A DNA stretch of 64,000 nt from contig JBBDRN010000043.1 in assembly GCA_040905445.1 (NCBI GenBank), positions 16,708-80,707 of the forward strand, in the 5' to 3' direction. The position numbers and the translations under genes are program-made. The stretch is from SKPT01 sp040905445. GTDB lineage: Bacteria; Planctomycetota; Phycisphaerae; Phycisphaerales; Phycisphaeraceae. Shown in pieces: positions 55,527 to 64,000 of this stretch (positions are counted from its first letter, which is position 1; every line of letters starts with the position of its first letter). The notes under the pieces were generated by a model. The model searched no databases. It had not been told where the DNA came from and was given only the letters and a program-made list of their open reading frames with translations.

Positions 55527-56918
55527 TCATCCCGGTCCCGCGGGCGTGCGGCGGCCGCCGCGCTGGCCCTGCAACTGCTGGCGCTGCTGGTCGACCTGCT
55601 GGGCGAGGGCGAGCAACTGCGCCCGCGTCCTGTTGAAGTCGTTGGCGGCGGCGCCTTCGTGGGGCCCCTGCTGCAGCAACTGGTCGATCGCGTCCTGGCA
55701 GGCGATGGCCAGGTCGTATTCCGGATTGCTCCCGCGGGCGTAAGCGCCGATGTTCAGCAGCTCCTCGACCTGGCGGTAGGCGCTGATCAGGCGCACCACG
55801 TCGCGCCGCGCAGCCTTGTGCTCGGCGTCGGTGATGTGCTCGGCGACGCGGCTGATCGACGCGAGCACGTCGATGGCGGGGTAGTGGCCCTTCTCGGCGA
55901 GCTGGCGCGAGAGCAGCACGTGGCCGTCGAGAATGCCGCGGCAGGCGTCGGAGATCGGCTCGTTCATGTCGTCGGCTTCGACGAGCACGGCGTAGAGGCC
56001 CGTGATCGAGCCGCGGGACGTGCGGCCGCTGCGCTCGAGCAGCTCGGGGAGCGTGGCGAAGACGCTGGGCGGGTAGCCGCGCGTCGCGGGCGGCTCGCCC
56101 GCGGCGAGGCCGACCTGTCGCTGGGCGTGGCAGAAGCGTGTGACCGAGTCCATGACGAAAAGGACGTCGCGGGCCTCGTCGCGGAAGAACTCGGCGACGG
56201 CGCAGGCGCACTGGGCGGCGCGGATGCGCATGAGGGCCGGCTCGTCGCCGGTGGCGCAGATGACGACGCTGCGAGCGAGGCCGTCGGGCCCGAGCGTGTT
56301 TTCGAGAAAGTCGCGGACCTCGCGGCCGCGCTCGCCGATGAGCGCGATGACGCTGACGTCGGCGGCGGTGTGGCGTGCGATGGAGCCGAGCAGCGTGCTC
56401 TTGCCGACGCCCGGCGCGGCGAACACGCCGAGGCGCTGGCCGCGCCCGAGCGGGATCATGGCGTCGATGGCGCGCACGCCGGTGGCGAGCGGCTCGTCGA
56501 TGACGGGGCGGTCGAGCGGGTCGACGGGCGCAGGGCTGATGGGTCGATCGGCAGTGTCGTGCAGCGGGCCCTTGCCGTCGATCGGTCGTCCGAGGCCGTC
56601 GAGCACGCGGCCGAGCAGCGACGTGCCGACGCGCACGCTCTGGTCCTGTCGAAGGACGATGACGGCATCGCCGGCGCGCAGGCCGGCCGTGGGGCCGAGC
56701 GGCATGACGATGCTGCGGTCGGCCTCGATGCCGACGACTTCACCGCGGATGGGGTTCGCGCCGCCGCCGGCGTCGATGCGGACCTGGGCGCCGACGGGCG
56801 CGGGCAGGTCGGCGACGCGAAGCGCAAGGCCGCGCACTTCGGCGACACTGCCGCGCAATTCCGGCGCGGTGATGCGGGGTAGGAGAGCGAGTTGTGCATC
56901 AAGAACGGCCATCGACAT
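55527..56918 (-). CDS. fliI: FliI, flagellar export ATPase
   Basis: A 463-residue F1-like ATPase. Walker A is APGVGKST (168-175), Walker B lies in ARDVLFVMDSVTRFCHAQRQ, and the type III signature TRGYPPSVFATLPELLERSG is intact. Other markers are GRVLDGLGRPIDG, ALIGERGREVRDFLE and LSRQLAEKGHYPAIDVLASISR. It powers or unlocks export with FliH and FliJ. AAGGAAC immediately precedes the GTG/ATG region and supports the start at 56918; a second ATG lies two codons on. The upstream spacer carries the second double-hairpin element. Confidence 0.95.
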   Translation of the reverse strand: MSMAVLDAQLALLPRITAPELRGSVAEVRGLALRVADLPAPVGAQVRIDAGGGANPIRGEVVGIEADRSIVMPLGPTAGLRAGDAVIVLRQDQSVRVGTSLLGRVLDGLGRPIDGKGPLHDTADRPISPAPVDPLDRPVIDEPLATGVRAIDAMIPLGRGQRLGVFAAPGVGKSTLLGSIARHTAADVSVIALIGERGREVRDFLENTLGPDGLARSVVICATGDEPALMRIRAAQCACAVAEFFRDEARDVLFVMDSVTRFCHAQRQVGLAAGEPPATRGYPPSVFATLPELLERSGRTSRGSITGLYAVLVEADDMNEPISDACRGILDGHVLLSRQLAEKGHYPAIDVLASISRVAEHITDAEHKAARRDVVRLISAYRQVEELLNIGAYARGSNPEYDLAIACQDAIDQLLQQGPHEGAAANDFNRTRAQLLALAQQVDQQRQQLQGQRGGRRTPAGPG

Positions 56919-57030
56919 GTTCCTTGAGCGAATGGCGTGCCGGGGCGAGGGAGGAGAGTTGGTGATTGCTCATGGCTAACAGCTAATGGCCAATGGCTGA
57001 CTGCTAGAGCGAGTTCAATCCAACCGTCGC

Positions 57031-57123
57031 GGGTGCCACTGACAAGGCCGTCCTCGGCCTTGTCAGTGTTGACGGCCATTCGCACTGACAAGCTCCGCGG
57101 ACTCCGCTTGTCAGTGGCACCCC
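57031..57123. repeat. Double-hairpin REP/BIME-like element, copy 2
   Basis: Framed by a perfect GGGTGCCACTGACAAG / CTTGTCAGTGGCACCC pair. Hairpin 1 has AAGGCCGTCCTCGGCCTT at its top; hairpin 2 (57083-57116) is the exact reverse complement of the first hairpin of the copy at 22781-22814. It occupies the spacer between fliH and fliI with a heptad array (about 56965-57006: GGCTAAC, AGCTAAT, GGCCAAT, GGCTGAC) before it. Confidence 0.9.
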
Positions 57124-57215
57124 ACCCGCTAAGAATGGGTTGAAGGCGCTCTAACGGCCAATCGCGCAGCAGCCGCCTGGGCAAGCGACCGGTGGCCCGC
57201 CCGTTGGCGCAAACA

Positions 57216-57968
57216 TCATTCACTTGCTTCGTCGGCCGTATCCGCGTCGCCCGCCACCGTGTCGGCGGAATCGTCGCCCGCGAGCATCTGCGCGGCGATG
57301 CGCTGGAGCTGCGTCTCGACGGTCGCGTCCAGCATGCCCTGACCATAGCGCAGCACACAGCCGCCGGGTGTGACGTGTGAATCCTCGACGAGCTCGACGC
57401 GATCGAACTGGGCGAGGGTTCTTTCAAGGTTGGGCAGCGCGGCGTCGACGAGCGGGCGGTCGTCCGGGTGAACGCAGATCTTCACCCGGCTGGCGCCGAG
57501 CACATGCTTGAGCGAGGCTTCGACCTGGTCGACGACCACGGACGGGTCGAGCTCGATCTGCCGATGCACGACCTTGGCGGCCAGTGCGAGGGCGAATCGC
57601 AGCACCGCCTGCCGCGCGTCGCGGTCGAGCTCGTCAAACCGGCCCTGCCACTGCGTCGCGGCGTCGGTCCACTGCGCTTCGACCGCGGCAAGCTTCTTTT
57701 GCCACTGCTTGAGCGCGTCGGTCTGGCCGGCTTCGAGGCCGGCGGCATAGCCCTTGTCGTACCCCTCCTTGAGGCCCTGCTCGTGGCCGCGCGCCTCGGC
57801 GCCGGCGGTCAGCTCGTCGGCCTCGCGCTGCGCCTGCTCGACGATCTGCCGCGCCTTCGCCTCGGCACGGTCGCGCAGGCGCTGGGCCTGCGCGGCAAGG
57901 TCGCCAAGGTCCAGCACGATGGCGGAGTTGGCGGAGCGATCAGCGTCGGCGGATTTCATGAGGGGCAT
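57216..57968 (-). CDS. fliH: FliH, regulator of the export ATPase
   Basis: A 250-residue protein. A variable N-terminus is followed by a long helix with FliH-like Ala/Glu/Gln and Gly-spaced repeats (KARQIVEQAQREADELTAGA; GLKEGYDKGYAAGLEAGQTD). The C-terminal globular domain (VLRFALALAAKVVHRQIELD; VKICVHPDDRPLVDAALPNL; GGCVLRYGQGMLDATVETQL) resembles the V-ATPase E subunit. It binds FliI as a dimer at the export gate. The ATG at 57968 is used; an ATG three codons downstream is possible. It has a Ser/Asp/Ala-rich C-terminal tail. Confidence 0.87.
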   Translation of the reverse strand: MPLMKSADADRSANSAIVLDLGDLAAQAQRLRDRAEAKARQIVEQAQREADELTAGAEARGHEQGLKEGYDKGYAAGLEAGQTDALKQWQKKLAAVEAQWTDAATQWQGRFDELDRDARQAVLRFALALAAKVVHRQIELDPSVVVDQVEASLKHVLGASRVKICVHPDDRPLVDAALPNLERTLAQFDRVELVEDSHVTPGGCVLRYGQGMLDATVETQLQRIAAQMLAGDDSADTVAGDADTADEASE

Positions 57969-58061
57969 GGCAGGCTCACGGCAAACAACACCGCATCTCG
58001 CGGCTCGAAACAATCACACCAGACGTCGCATTCTCGATGCGCGACTGCGAACCCATCATTC

Positions 58062-58161
58062 AACCGCGAAGAGGCGAAGCGAGCGAAGGCCGCGAAGAAT
58101 GCAGAAGTGATGCAAGCCACAATCCCTTCGTGCCCTTGGCGCTCTTCGCTGCTTCGCGGTT
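58062..58161. repeat. GCGAAG-family hairpin between fliG and fliH
   Basis: Arms AACCGCGAAGAGGCGAAG (58062) and CTTCGCTGCTTCGCGGTT (58144-58161) are identical to those of the element at 22937-23016, with a different loop. It is embedded in the flagellar operon, so it is not simply an end-of-operon terminator. Confidence 0.85.
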
Positions 58162-58184
58162 CTTCGGCGATTTCGATTCTGAAT

Positions 58185-59219
58185 TCACACCACCACATCC
58201 TTCTCACCGCCGCGGCCGCTGATGATGATTTCGCCGGCGTCCTCGAGTCGGCGGACGATGTCCACGATGCGCTGCTGCGCCGACTCGACGTCGGCGACAC
58301 GGACGGGGCCCATGTATTCCATGTCCTCCTGGATCAGCCGCGCGGCGCGCTCGCTCATGTTGCCGAAGATCTTGTCGCGCAGCTCCTCGCTGGCCGTCTT
58401 CAGCGCCAGGGCGAGCTCGTCGTTGTCGACCTCCTTGAGCACGGACTGAATGCCCTTGTCGTTGACGAGCATGATGTCCTCGAAGACGAACATCAGCCGG
58501 CGAATCTCCTCGACGAGATCCGGATCCTCGGCTTCGAGGCCTTCCATGATGCTCTTCTCCGTCGTGCGGTCGACGAGGTTGAGCATCTCGGCGACGGTGT
58601 TGACGCCGCCGATCTTCTCGAACGACTGGTTGAGCATGCTCGACAGCCGCGTCTCGAGTCCGCGCTCGACCTCGCTGACGACCTCCGGGTTGGTCTGCTC
58701 CATGTTCGCGACGCGCTTGACGACCTCGAGCTGCTTGGGCGTGGGCAGGCCCGCGAGAATCTCCGACGCCTTGTGGTGCGACAGGTGGCTGACGATCAGC
58801 GCGATCGTCTGCGGATGCTCGTCCTGGATGAACGTCAGCAGGTTGGTCGACTCGGCCTTCTGCAGAAACGCGAACGGGGCGCGGCGGACCTGCTGGCTGA
58901 TCTGCTGGAGGATGCGATCGGCCTCCTTGGGGTCCAGGCTCTTGGTCAGCAACGCGCGGGCGTACTCCAACCCGCCGTCACGCGCCCACGTCTGCGCGAC
59001 CGCCAGGTCGTAGAACTCCTGAAGCACGGCGTCGCGCAGGCTCTGGCTGACGTCCTGGAGGCTGGCGATCTCGCGCGTGACGACCTCGACCGACTCGCCG
59101 TCGAGCTGGCCCAGGATGCTCGCCGACGCCGTCTCGTCGAGCGCAAGCAGCAGCACGGCGGCCTTGCGCGCGCCGGACATTTCCTTGAGGTCCTCGTGGT
59201 GTCGGTCGGGATCGGGCAT
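58185..59219 (-). CDS. fliG: FliG, flagellar motor switch protein
   Basis: A 344-residue protein of normal length. The N-terminal domain (SGARKAAVLLLALDETASAS) binds FliF. The middle domain carries the EHPQ motif (IQDEHPQTIALIVSHLSHHK), and the C-terminal torque domain has the charged helix (IRRLMFVFEDIMLVNDKGIQ, LKEVDNDELALALKTASEEL, KIFGNMSERAARLIQEDMEY). The torque helix charges needed for MotA contact are kept. With FliN present and fliM not in the cluster, it is one of two switch components found here. Confidence 0.96.
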   Translation of the reverse strand: MPDPDRHHEDLKEMSGARKAAVLLLALDETASASILGQLDGESVEVVTREIASLQDVSQSLRDAVLQEFYDLAVAQTWARDGGLEYARALLTKSLDPKEADRILQQISQQVRRAPFAFLQKAESTNLLTFIQDEHPQTIALIVSHLSHHKASEILAGLPTPKQLEVVKRVANMEQTNPEVVSEVERGLETRLSSMLNQSFEKIGGVNTVAEMLNLVDRTTEKSIMEGLEAEDPDLVEEIRRLMFVFEDIMLVNDKGIQSVLKEVDNDELALALKTASEELRDKIFGNMSERAARLIQEDMEYMGPVRVADVESAQQRIVDIVRRLEDAGEIIISGRGGEKDVVV

Positions 59220-59249
59220 TGGGTAGTCAGGGGTTGGGGGTTGGTTGGT

Positions 59250-60875
59250 TCAGTTGCCTCGGCGCATCCAGCGGCTGAGCAGTTGGCCGGCCTCGCCGGG
59301 GTTGGCCTTGACCATGTCGCTGATCTGTTCGGCGACGCGGCGGCTGGCGACCTCGCGCTCGTCGAGTTCCACGCCCGCCATCGGTGCGTCGGCCTCGTCG
59401 ACGAGCTCGTCCTCGTTCGCGGCCGGCGTGTACCCGCTCAGCTCCTCGACGCCGGGCAGCTCCGGCTTCTGCGTCGCCTTGCGGACCATCAGCAGCATCA
59501 GCGCCAGACTTACCACCGCCAGCAGCCCCACGCCCGCCGGCGCCGCCCACTGCGTGACCATCATCACGCCCACGCCGACGTCCGGCCCGGTGGCGGTGGC
59601 GGCATGCACCGAACTGTCCGGAATCATGTGCGCCTGCACCTGCCCGTCGGCCTCGGCGACGATCAGCGGCTCGACCTGCGCCCGGATCCGCTCCAGGTGC
59701 GCGTCCATCAGCGGCTGCAGGTCCGCATCCGTAGGCGCATCGGCATCGGGGTTGCCCGCCTTGAACAGCTCCACGAAATACCCGCGCGGCACGTTGACCG
59801 TCACGTTGATCTGCTCCACCTGGTGGCCGGCTCGCGTGCTGTGGCTTCGCAGGATGAGCGGCTTGTCGCGGAAGGCGGTCGTCTGACGCTCGATCTGCTC
59901 GCGCATGCCCTCGGCCCCGCCGCCGGCGATATCGAGCCCCACGTTGGACTGCGGCCCGGGCTCGCCGCCCTGGCGCACGTCCTCGCGCGTGATCGTCTCG
60001 ATCTCCTCGCGCTCCAGCGGCTCGCGCTCCTCGTAGTCGTAGGCCTCCTCGACCGTGCGATTGACGGGGTCGACGCGCACGTTGACGGCCACGATGACGT
60101 CGCGGATGTAGCCCAGCACGCCGAGGATCTTGTCGCGGTGGTAGGCCTCGAGCTGCTGGACGAGCTCGAGCGTCTCGGTCGGGAGGATGTCGTCGGAGTC
60201 GGCGACGGTGCGCGTGCGGCCGTGGTTGCCGTCGGTCACGGAGACGTCCGGCGGCGTCATCTCGGCGACGGAGCCGGCGACGAGGCGCGCGATGGAATCG
60301 ACCATGGCGTCGTCGACGCGCCGGCCGCCGCGCTGCCAGACGGTGACGGACGCGCTGGGCTGGACGTGGGTGCGGCCGAAGCCGCGGTCCTGCGGCATGG
60401 AGATGAGCACGTCGGCGCGCTCGACGCCGCGCATCTTGGCGATGATCTGACCGAGAACGCGCTGCTTGGCGATGAGATAGGCGCGTTCGCTCTGGCGGTC
60501 GGTCTGCCACGGGCTCTGGCGCTCGATGAGGTCGTTGAACGCGGCGGCGGTGTCGGCGCTGAGCAGGTCGTCCTGGACGAGGCGGGAGATGGCCCGCTCA
60601 TGGTCGCCATGGGGGACGTAGAGCTGGCCGCCTTCGCGTCGCGTCTCGATGCCGTAGCCGGCGAGGCGCATCTCGATGTCTTCGCTGCGGCCCTGGGCGA
60701 AGCCGCTGATGGGCGCCCAGTCGGGCTGGCTGGCCCAGAACACGAGCCAGGAGCCGGCGAGCAGCATGACCGCGACCAGGGAGATGACAAGCCAGCGCTC
60801 GGCGCGGCTGAGCCCCTCAAGGTAGATGCGGATCTGCGCCCAATAACGATTCAGGAACTCCACCGCGGCCTCCAT
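59250..60875 (-). CDS. fliF: FliF, flagellar MS-ring protein
   Basis: A 541-residue protein with an N-terminal transmembrane helix (WLVISLVAVMLLAGSWLVFW) and YscJ/FliF ring-building motifs (GIETRREGGQLYVPHGDHER, LSADTAAAFNDLIERQSPWQ, RAYLIAKQRVLGQIIAKMRG, VERADVLISMPQDRGFGRTH). The RBM3/collar region and the second helix (VGLLAVVSLALMLLMV) follow. The C-terminal FliG-binding tail (QISDMVKANPGEAGQLLSRW) ends in RRGN. It is the platform on which the motor assembles. It lies 65 bases downstream of fliE. Confidence 0.95.
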   Translation of the reverse strand: MEAAVEFLNRYWAQIRIYLEGLSRAERWLVISLVAVMLLAGSWLVFWASQPDWAPISGFAQGRSEDIEMRLAGYGIETRREGGQLYVPHGDHERAISRLVQDDLLSADTAAAFNDLIERQSPWQTDRQSERAYLIAKQRVLGQIIAKMRGVERADVLISMPQDRGFGRTHVQPSASVTVWQRGGRRVDDAMVDSIARLVAGSVAEMTPPDVSVTDGNHGRTRTVADSDDILPTETLELVQQLEAYHRDKILGVLGYIRDVIVAVNVRVDPVNRTVEEAYDYEEREPLEREEIETITREDVRQGGEPGPQSNVGLDIAGGGAEGMREQIERQTTAFRDKPLILRSHSTRAGHQVEQINVTVNVPRGYFVELFKAGNPDADAPTDADLQPLMDAHLERIRAQVEPLIVAEADGQVQAHMIPDSSVHAATATGPDVGVGVMMVTQWAAPAGVGLLAVVSLALMLLMVRKATQKPELPGVEELSGYTPAANEDELVDEADAPMAGVELDEREVASRRVAEQISDMVKANPGEAGQLLSRWMRRGN

Positions 60876-60916
60876 GCCTGGGTGTTTGGGTAGCCGTTAG
60901 CCGTTCGCCGCTCGGA

Positions 60917-60942
60917 AGCCCACGGATTGCAATCCCTGGGCT
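60917..60942. repeat. AGCCCACGGATTGCAATCCC-type palindrome between fliE and fliF
   Basis: AGCCCACGGATTGCAATCCC plus TGGGCT: a nearly perfect 26-base palindrome touching the fliE stop codon. A small TAGCCGT heptad array precedes it (60892-60912). Confidence 0.8.
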
Positions 60943-61270
60943 ACACCCTTATCTGCTTCACCTCTTCGTACGCATCCATCATCTTGTTGCGCACCTGCAG
61001 AAGCATCTGGAACGCCACATCCGCCTTCTGCTTGGCCATCATGACGGCGTCCATGTCGTCACGCTTGCCGGAGACGAGGTCCTCGATGGCCAACTCCGCG
61101 TCGGCCTGCAGGCGGTTGACCTGGTCGATGTGCTCCATGAGCACATCCTTGAACGCCGGCCCCTCCGGCCCGTCGGGGCGCTGCGGCGGGGACGGTCGCC
61201 CCGGCTGGCCCACGTTGCCGGCGCCCGCGGGGCCGGCACCCTGGTTGATCAAGCCCAGTGGATCGCTCAT
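60941..61270 (-). CDS. fliE: FliE, basal-body rod-MS ring junction protein
   Basis: A 109-residue protein. The C-terminal 65 residues are the FliE domain: FKDVLMEHIDQVNRLQADAE, LAIEDLVSGKRDDMDAVMMA and KQKADVAFQMLLQVRNKMMD, ending in AYEEVKQIRV. The first 40 residues are a Gly/Pro-rich lead as is common. It links the MS ring to the rod. The order flgB-flgC-fliE-fliF is the canonical one. Confidence 0.94.
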   Translation of the reverse strand: MSDPLGLINQGAGPAGAGNVGQPGRPSPPQRPDGPEGPAFKDVLMEHIDQVNRLQADAELAIEDLVSGKRDDMDAVMMAKQKADVAFQMLLQVRNKMMDAYEEVKQIRV

Positions 61271-61330
61271 GGCAAGTCTCGTTCGCTCGATGGCCGCCCC
61301 GCGGCGTCATCGGTATCGGCCGCGCCGCGG

Positions 61331-61735
61331 CTAGGCCAGCAGCTTCAGGCTCGTCCGGATCATCATCTTCGTCGCCTCGGCCGCCGTGATGTTCGCCTCG
61401 TACGCGCGGCTGGCGTCCAGGGCGTTGACCTGTTCCATCATCGGGTCGACGTTGGGGTACATCACGTAGCCAGCCTCGTCGGCCTCGGGGTGGCCGGGCT
61501 CGTGGACGCGCCGAAACGGCGCGTCGTCGAGCAGGATCTCCCGCACATGCACGCCCGCGTCGCTGCCCCGCGCCGGGTCGCCCGGGGCGAACACGGCGAC
61601 CCGCCGCTGGTACGGACTGTAATTGCCGTCGGCGTCATAGATCGAGTTGGCGTTGGCCATGTTCGCGGCCACCGTGTGCATGCGCGTCCGCTGCGCGACC
61701 AGGGCGGAGGTTGAAACGTCGAGGGAGCCGTACAT
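61331..61735 (-). CDS. flgC: FlgC, flagellar rod protein
   Basis: A 134-residue rod protein: MYGSLDVSTSALVAQRTRMH with TVAANMANANSIYDADGNYS at the N-terminus and the FlgC-typical GYVMYPNVDPMMEQVNALDA, SRAYEANITAAEATKMMIRT end. Length is standard. It forms the proximal rod with FlgB. A heptad array (61752-61786, TTAGTCA/TTAGCCG units) and a TTCATCTGTG patch (61793-61822) fill the spacer to flgB. Confidence 0.94.
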   Translation of the reverse strand: MYGSLDVSTSALVAQRTRMHTVAANMANANSIYDADGNYSPYQRRVAVFAPGDPARGSDAGVHVREILLDDAPFRRVHEPGHPEADEAGYVMYPNVDPMMEQVNALDASRAYEANITAAEATKMMIRTSLKLLA

Positions 61736-61751
61736 CGAAGGGATCCTCTGG

Positions 61752-61822
61752 AGGGCGCTGTTAGCTCTTAGTCATTAGCCGCTAGCCGGCCCATCTGTGT
61801 CATCGTGTTCATCTGTGACTGA
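61752..61822. repeat. Two heptad/decad arrays in the flgB-flgC spacer
   Basis: Units TTAGCTC, TTAGTCA, TTAGCCG and CTAGCCG (61758-61785) are followed by CATCTGTGTC and GTTCATCTGTGAC units (61793-61822). The same unit types occur at 60892-60912 and 44955-44982. Confidence 0.7.
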
Positions 61823-61834
61823 TTCTCCAGCTCG

Positions 61835-62269
61835 CTAGACGCGTTCGCGAATCGCTGTCTTGAGGATATCGAATTCGCTTCGCAGCAGCTCGATGCTGAC
61901 CTGGTGGGTCAGCGTGTTCTCGGCCAGGTCCTGCATCGTTCGCTCCAGGTCGCGGTTGTTCTGATCGTGAAAGAGGATGTTGCGGCCGGCATCGCGCGGG
62001 CGGGTGTCGAGGCCGTTGGCGCTGAAGCGGATGCCCGCGGTGTCGCGCGGCGTCAGCTCGCCGTCGAGCGGCCGACGGGTCGCCCGGCGGCGCCCGATCG
62101 CGTCGCGGAGGCTGGCGCGGAACTCGTCGACGTTCAGGTCGTGCGGGCGAAAACGTGGCGTGGAGAGATTGGCGATGTTGTGCGTAAGCAGCCGGTGCCG
62201 CTCGCCGGTGAACTGCACCATGCGCTCCAGGGCCGGCATGGCGCCGTGTTGAAAGAGTCGTTCAATCAC
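61835..62269 (-). CDS. flgB: FlgB, flagellar rod protein
   Basis: A 144-residue rod protein: MIERLFQHGAMPALERMVQF, TGERHRLLTHNIANLSTPRF with the FlgB hallmark HNIANxxTPxF, and the C-terminal LERTMQDLAENTLTHQVSIE, LLRSEFDILKTAIRERV. The start is a GTG at 62269 with GGAGGA 9-14 bases upstream. It is the first structural gene of the cluster and lies about 20 bases downstream of the predicted sigma54 transcription start. Confidence 0.93.
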   Translation of the reverse strand: MIERLFQHGAMPALERMVQFTGERHRLLTHNIANLSTPRFRPHDLNVDEFRASLRDAIGRRRATRRPLDGELTPRDTAGIRFSANGLDTRPRDAGRNILFHDQNNRDLERTMQDLAENTLTHQVSIELLRSEFDILKTAIRERV

Positions 62270-62297
62270 CTGCGATGGTCCTCCGCAACATTAGCCC

Positions 62298-62316
62298 CGA
62301 GCAACGGGCGTGCCGA
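62298..62316 (-). promoter_or_regulatory. Sigma54-type (-24/-12) promoter of the flagellar operon
   Basis: On the - strand the sequence reads CGGCACGCCCGTTGCTC. It has the invariant GG and GC exactly 10 bases apart and matches the consensus TGGCACG-N4-TTGCW except at its first base. The predicted transcript starts near 62290, just ahead of flgB. A sigma54-dependent activator gene ends 158 bases upstream. Confidence 0.65.
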
Positions 62317-62411
62317 GGCGGCAAGGCGGCTCGTGAGGCTGCGACGCGGCCCGCCGGCGCGCGAGGGCGCAAAACTTGCGCAGCCGCGTGGCGCCCGTGC
62401 GCGGCCGGGGA

Positions 62412-62440
62412 AGCCCACCGATTGCGATCCGTGGGCTTCG
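62412..62440. repeat. AGCCCACCGATTGCGATCCG-type palindrome upstream of flgB
   Basis: AGCCCACCGATTGCGATCCG followed by TGGGCTTCGG: an imperfect palindrome of the same family as 60917-60942, in the 204-base spacer between the regulator gene and flgB. Confidence 0.75.
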
Positions 62441-62473
62441 GCAGCCGGGGCCGCATCGTGGCGCGTGGTTGAA

Positions 62474-63900
<1,427 letters not shown>

Positions 63901-63904
<4 letters not shown>

Positions 63905-64000
63905 CGTCGGCCTCCGGATTCGATCGCGAGGGGGGTGTTGGCGGAAGTGGCGGGGGCGGGCAGGTGGAGCTCGAAGACGGCGCCGCTGTCGTCGGGGCCG
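63901..64000 (-). CDS. Sensor histidine kinase, C-terminal end only
   Basis: The last 32 codons of a gene entering from the right edge: GPDDSGAVFELHLPAPATSA and a short tail ending GGRR. GAVFELHLP is the closing strand of a HATPase_c domain (G-x-x-F-x-L-x-LP). Its TGA overlaps the ATG of the response regulator by four bases, so the two form a kinase/regulator pair like FleS/FleR. Nothing can be said of its sensor part. Confidence 0.7.

Noticed and set aside
55420..56211. A 263-codon - strand frame within fliI
   Set aside because: It is an Arg-rich alternative frame of fliI; the fliI frame has all ATPase motifs.
56928..56944. A second GG-N10-GC sigma54-like site before fliI
   Set aside because: CGGCACGCCATTCGCTC has the right spacing, but the -12 box is only about 10 bases from the fliI start, which would put the transcript start at the start codon. 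It is probably chance in GC-rich DNA.
57468..60893. An 1141-codon open frame on the + strand
   Set aside because: It lies over fliH, fliG and fliF on the other strand. GC-rich codon bias leaves antisense frames open; no family features are present.
7931..61822. CRISPR array among the many repeats
   Set aside because: Repeat units are 7-10 bases and contiguous, or single palindromes; there are no regular repeat-spacer units and no cas genes.

Overview
The window is very GC-rich and looks like the chromosome of a planctomycete, most likely of class Phycisphaerae. Pointers are a secreted dockerin-type protein with the GDxNLDGxVDxxDxxPFVxAL signature, an LptD-like barrel protein, a small Cys-containing protein of a type I associate with planctomycetes, and a Bacillus-like single flagellar cluster headed by a sigma54 two-component pair. 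This is inference from protein signatures; no rRNA or tRNA gene is present to confirm it.

Region by region. 1-2275: 3'-truncated secreted dockerin protein (- strand). 2.8-6.6 kb: phospholipid-type methyltransferase overlapping an LptD/OstA-like outer-membrane protein (-). 6.8-8.3 kb: thiS, thiG and a LapA-domain membrane protein (+). 8.6-12.2 kb: a PaaK/CapK-like adenylate-forming enzyme and a fused GT2-GT4 glycosyltransferase (-), probably for a cell-surface glycan. 12.4-13.1 kb: D-Ala-D-Ala dipeptidase (+). 13.2-19.2 kb: a six-gene operon of exported proteins (-) containing two LpoB-like proteins, a COG3014 protein and a YcfL/DUF1425 lipoprotein. 19.5-29.5 kb: single genes on both strands: DinB, VAO-type flavoenzyme, FeeM-type N-acyl transferase, methyltransferase, 79-aa Cys protein, Ser/Thr kinase, DUF58, TatD, PurB. 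29.7-32.1 kb: ECF sigma factor and membrane anti-sigma-like protein. 32.2-37.2 kb: ComEC and a DUF255 thioredoxin-fold protein.

37.3-64.0 kb is one long - strand flagellar cluster. In transcription order it reads histidine kinase (3' end only), NtrC-type regulator, flgB, flgC, fliE, fliF, fliG, fliH, fliI, fliJ, motE-like, fliK, flgD, a small unknown, flgE, flbD, motA, motB, fliL, fliN, fliO, fliP, fliQ, fliR, flhB, a four-helix-bundle gene, flhA, flhF, flhG. Many neighbours overlap by ATGA or TTGA. A GG-N10-GC sigma54-type promoter lies just before flgB. fliM, expected between fliL and fliN, is not there.

The most unusual content is between and inside the genes. The spacers carry many families of imperfect heptanucleotide tandem arrays, plus palindromic and double-hairpin elements. 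Several arrays or palindromes lie in frame inside genes (DUF58, FlhG, FlhF, LptD, NtrC). A four-helix-bundle (23S rRNA intervening-sequence protein family) gene is wedged between flhB and flhA, framed by such arrays arranged as a 24-bp perfect inverted repeat. It resembles an rRNA intervening sequence that has moved into a protein-coding operon.
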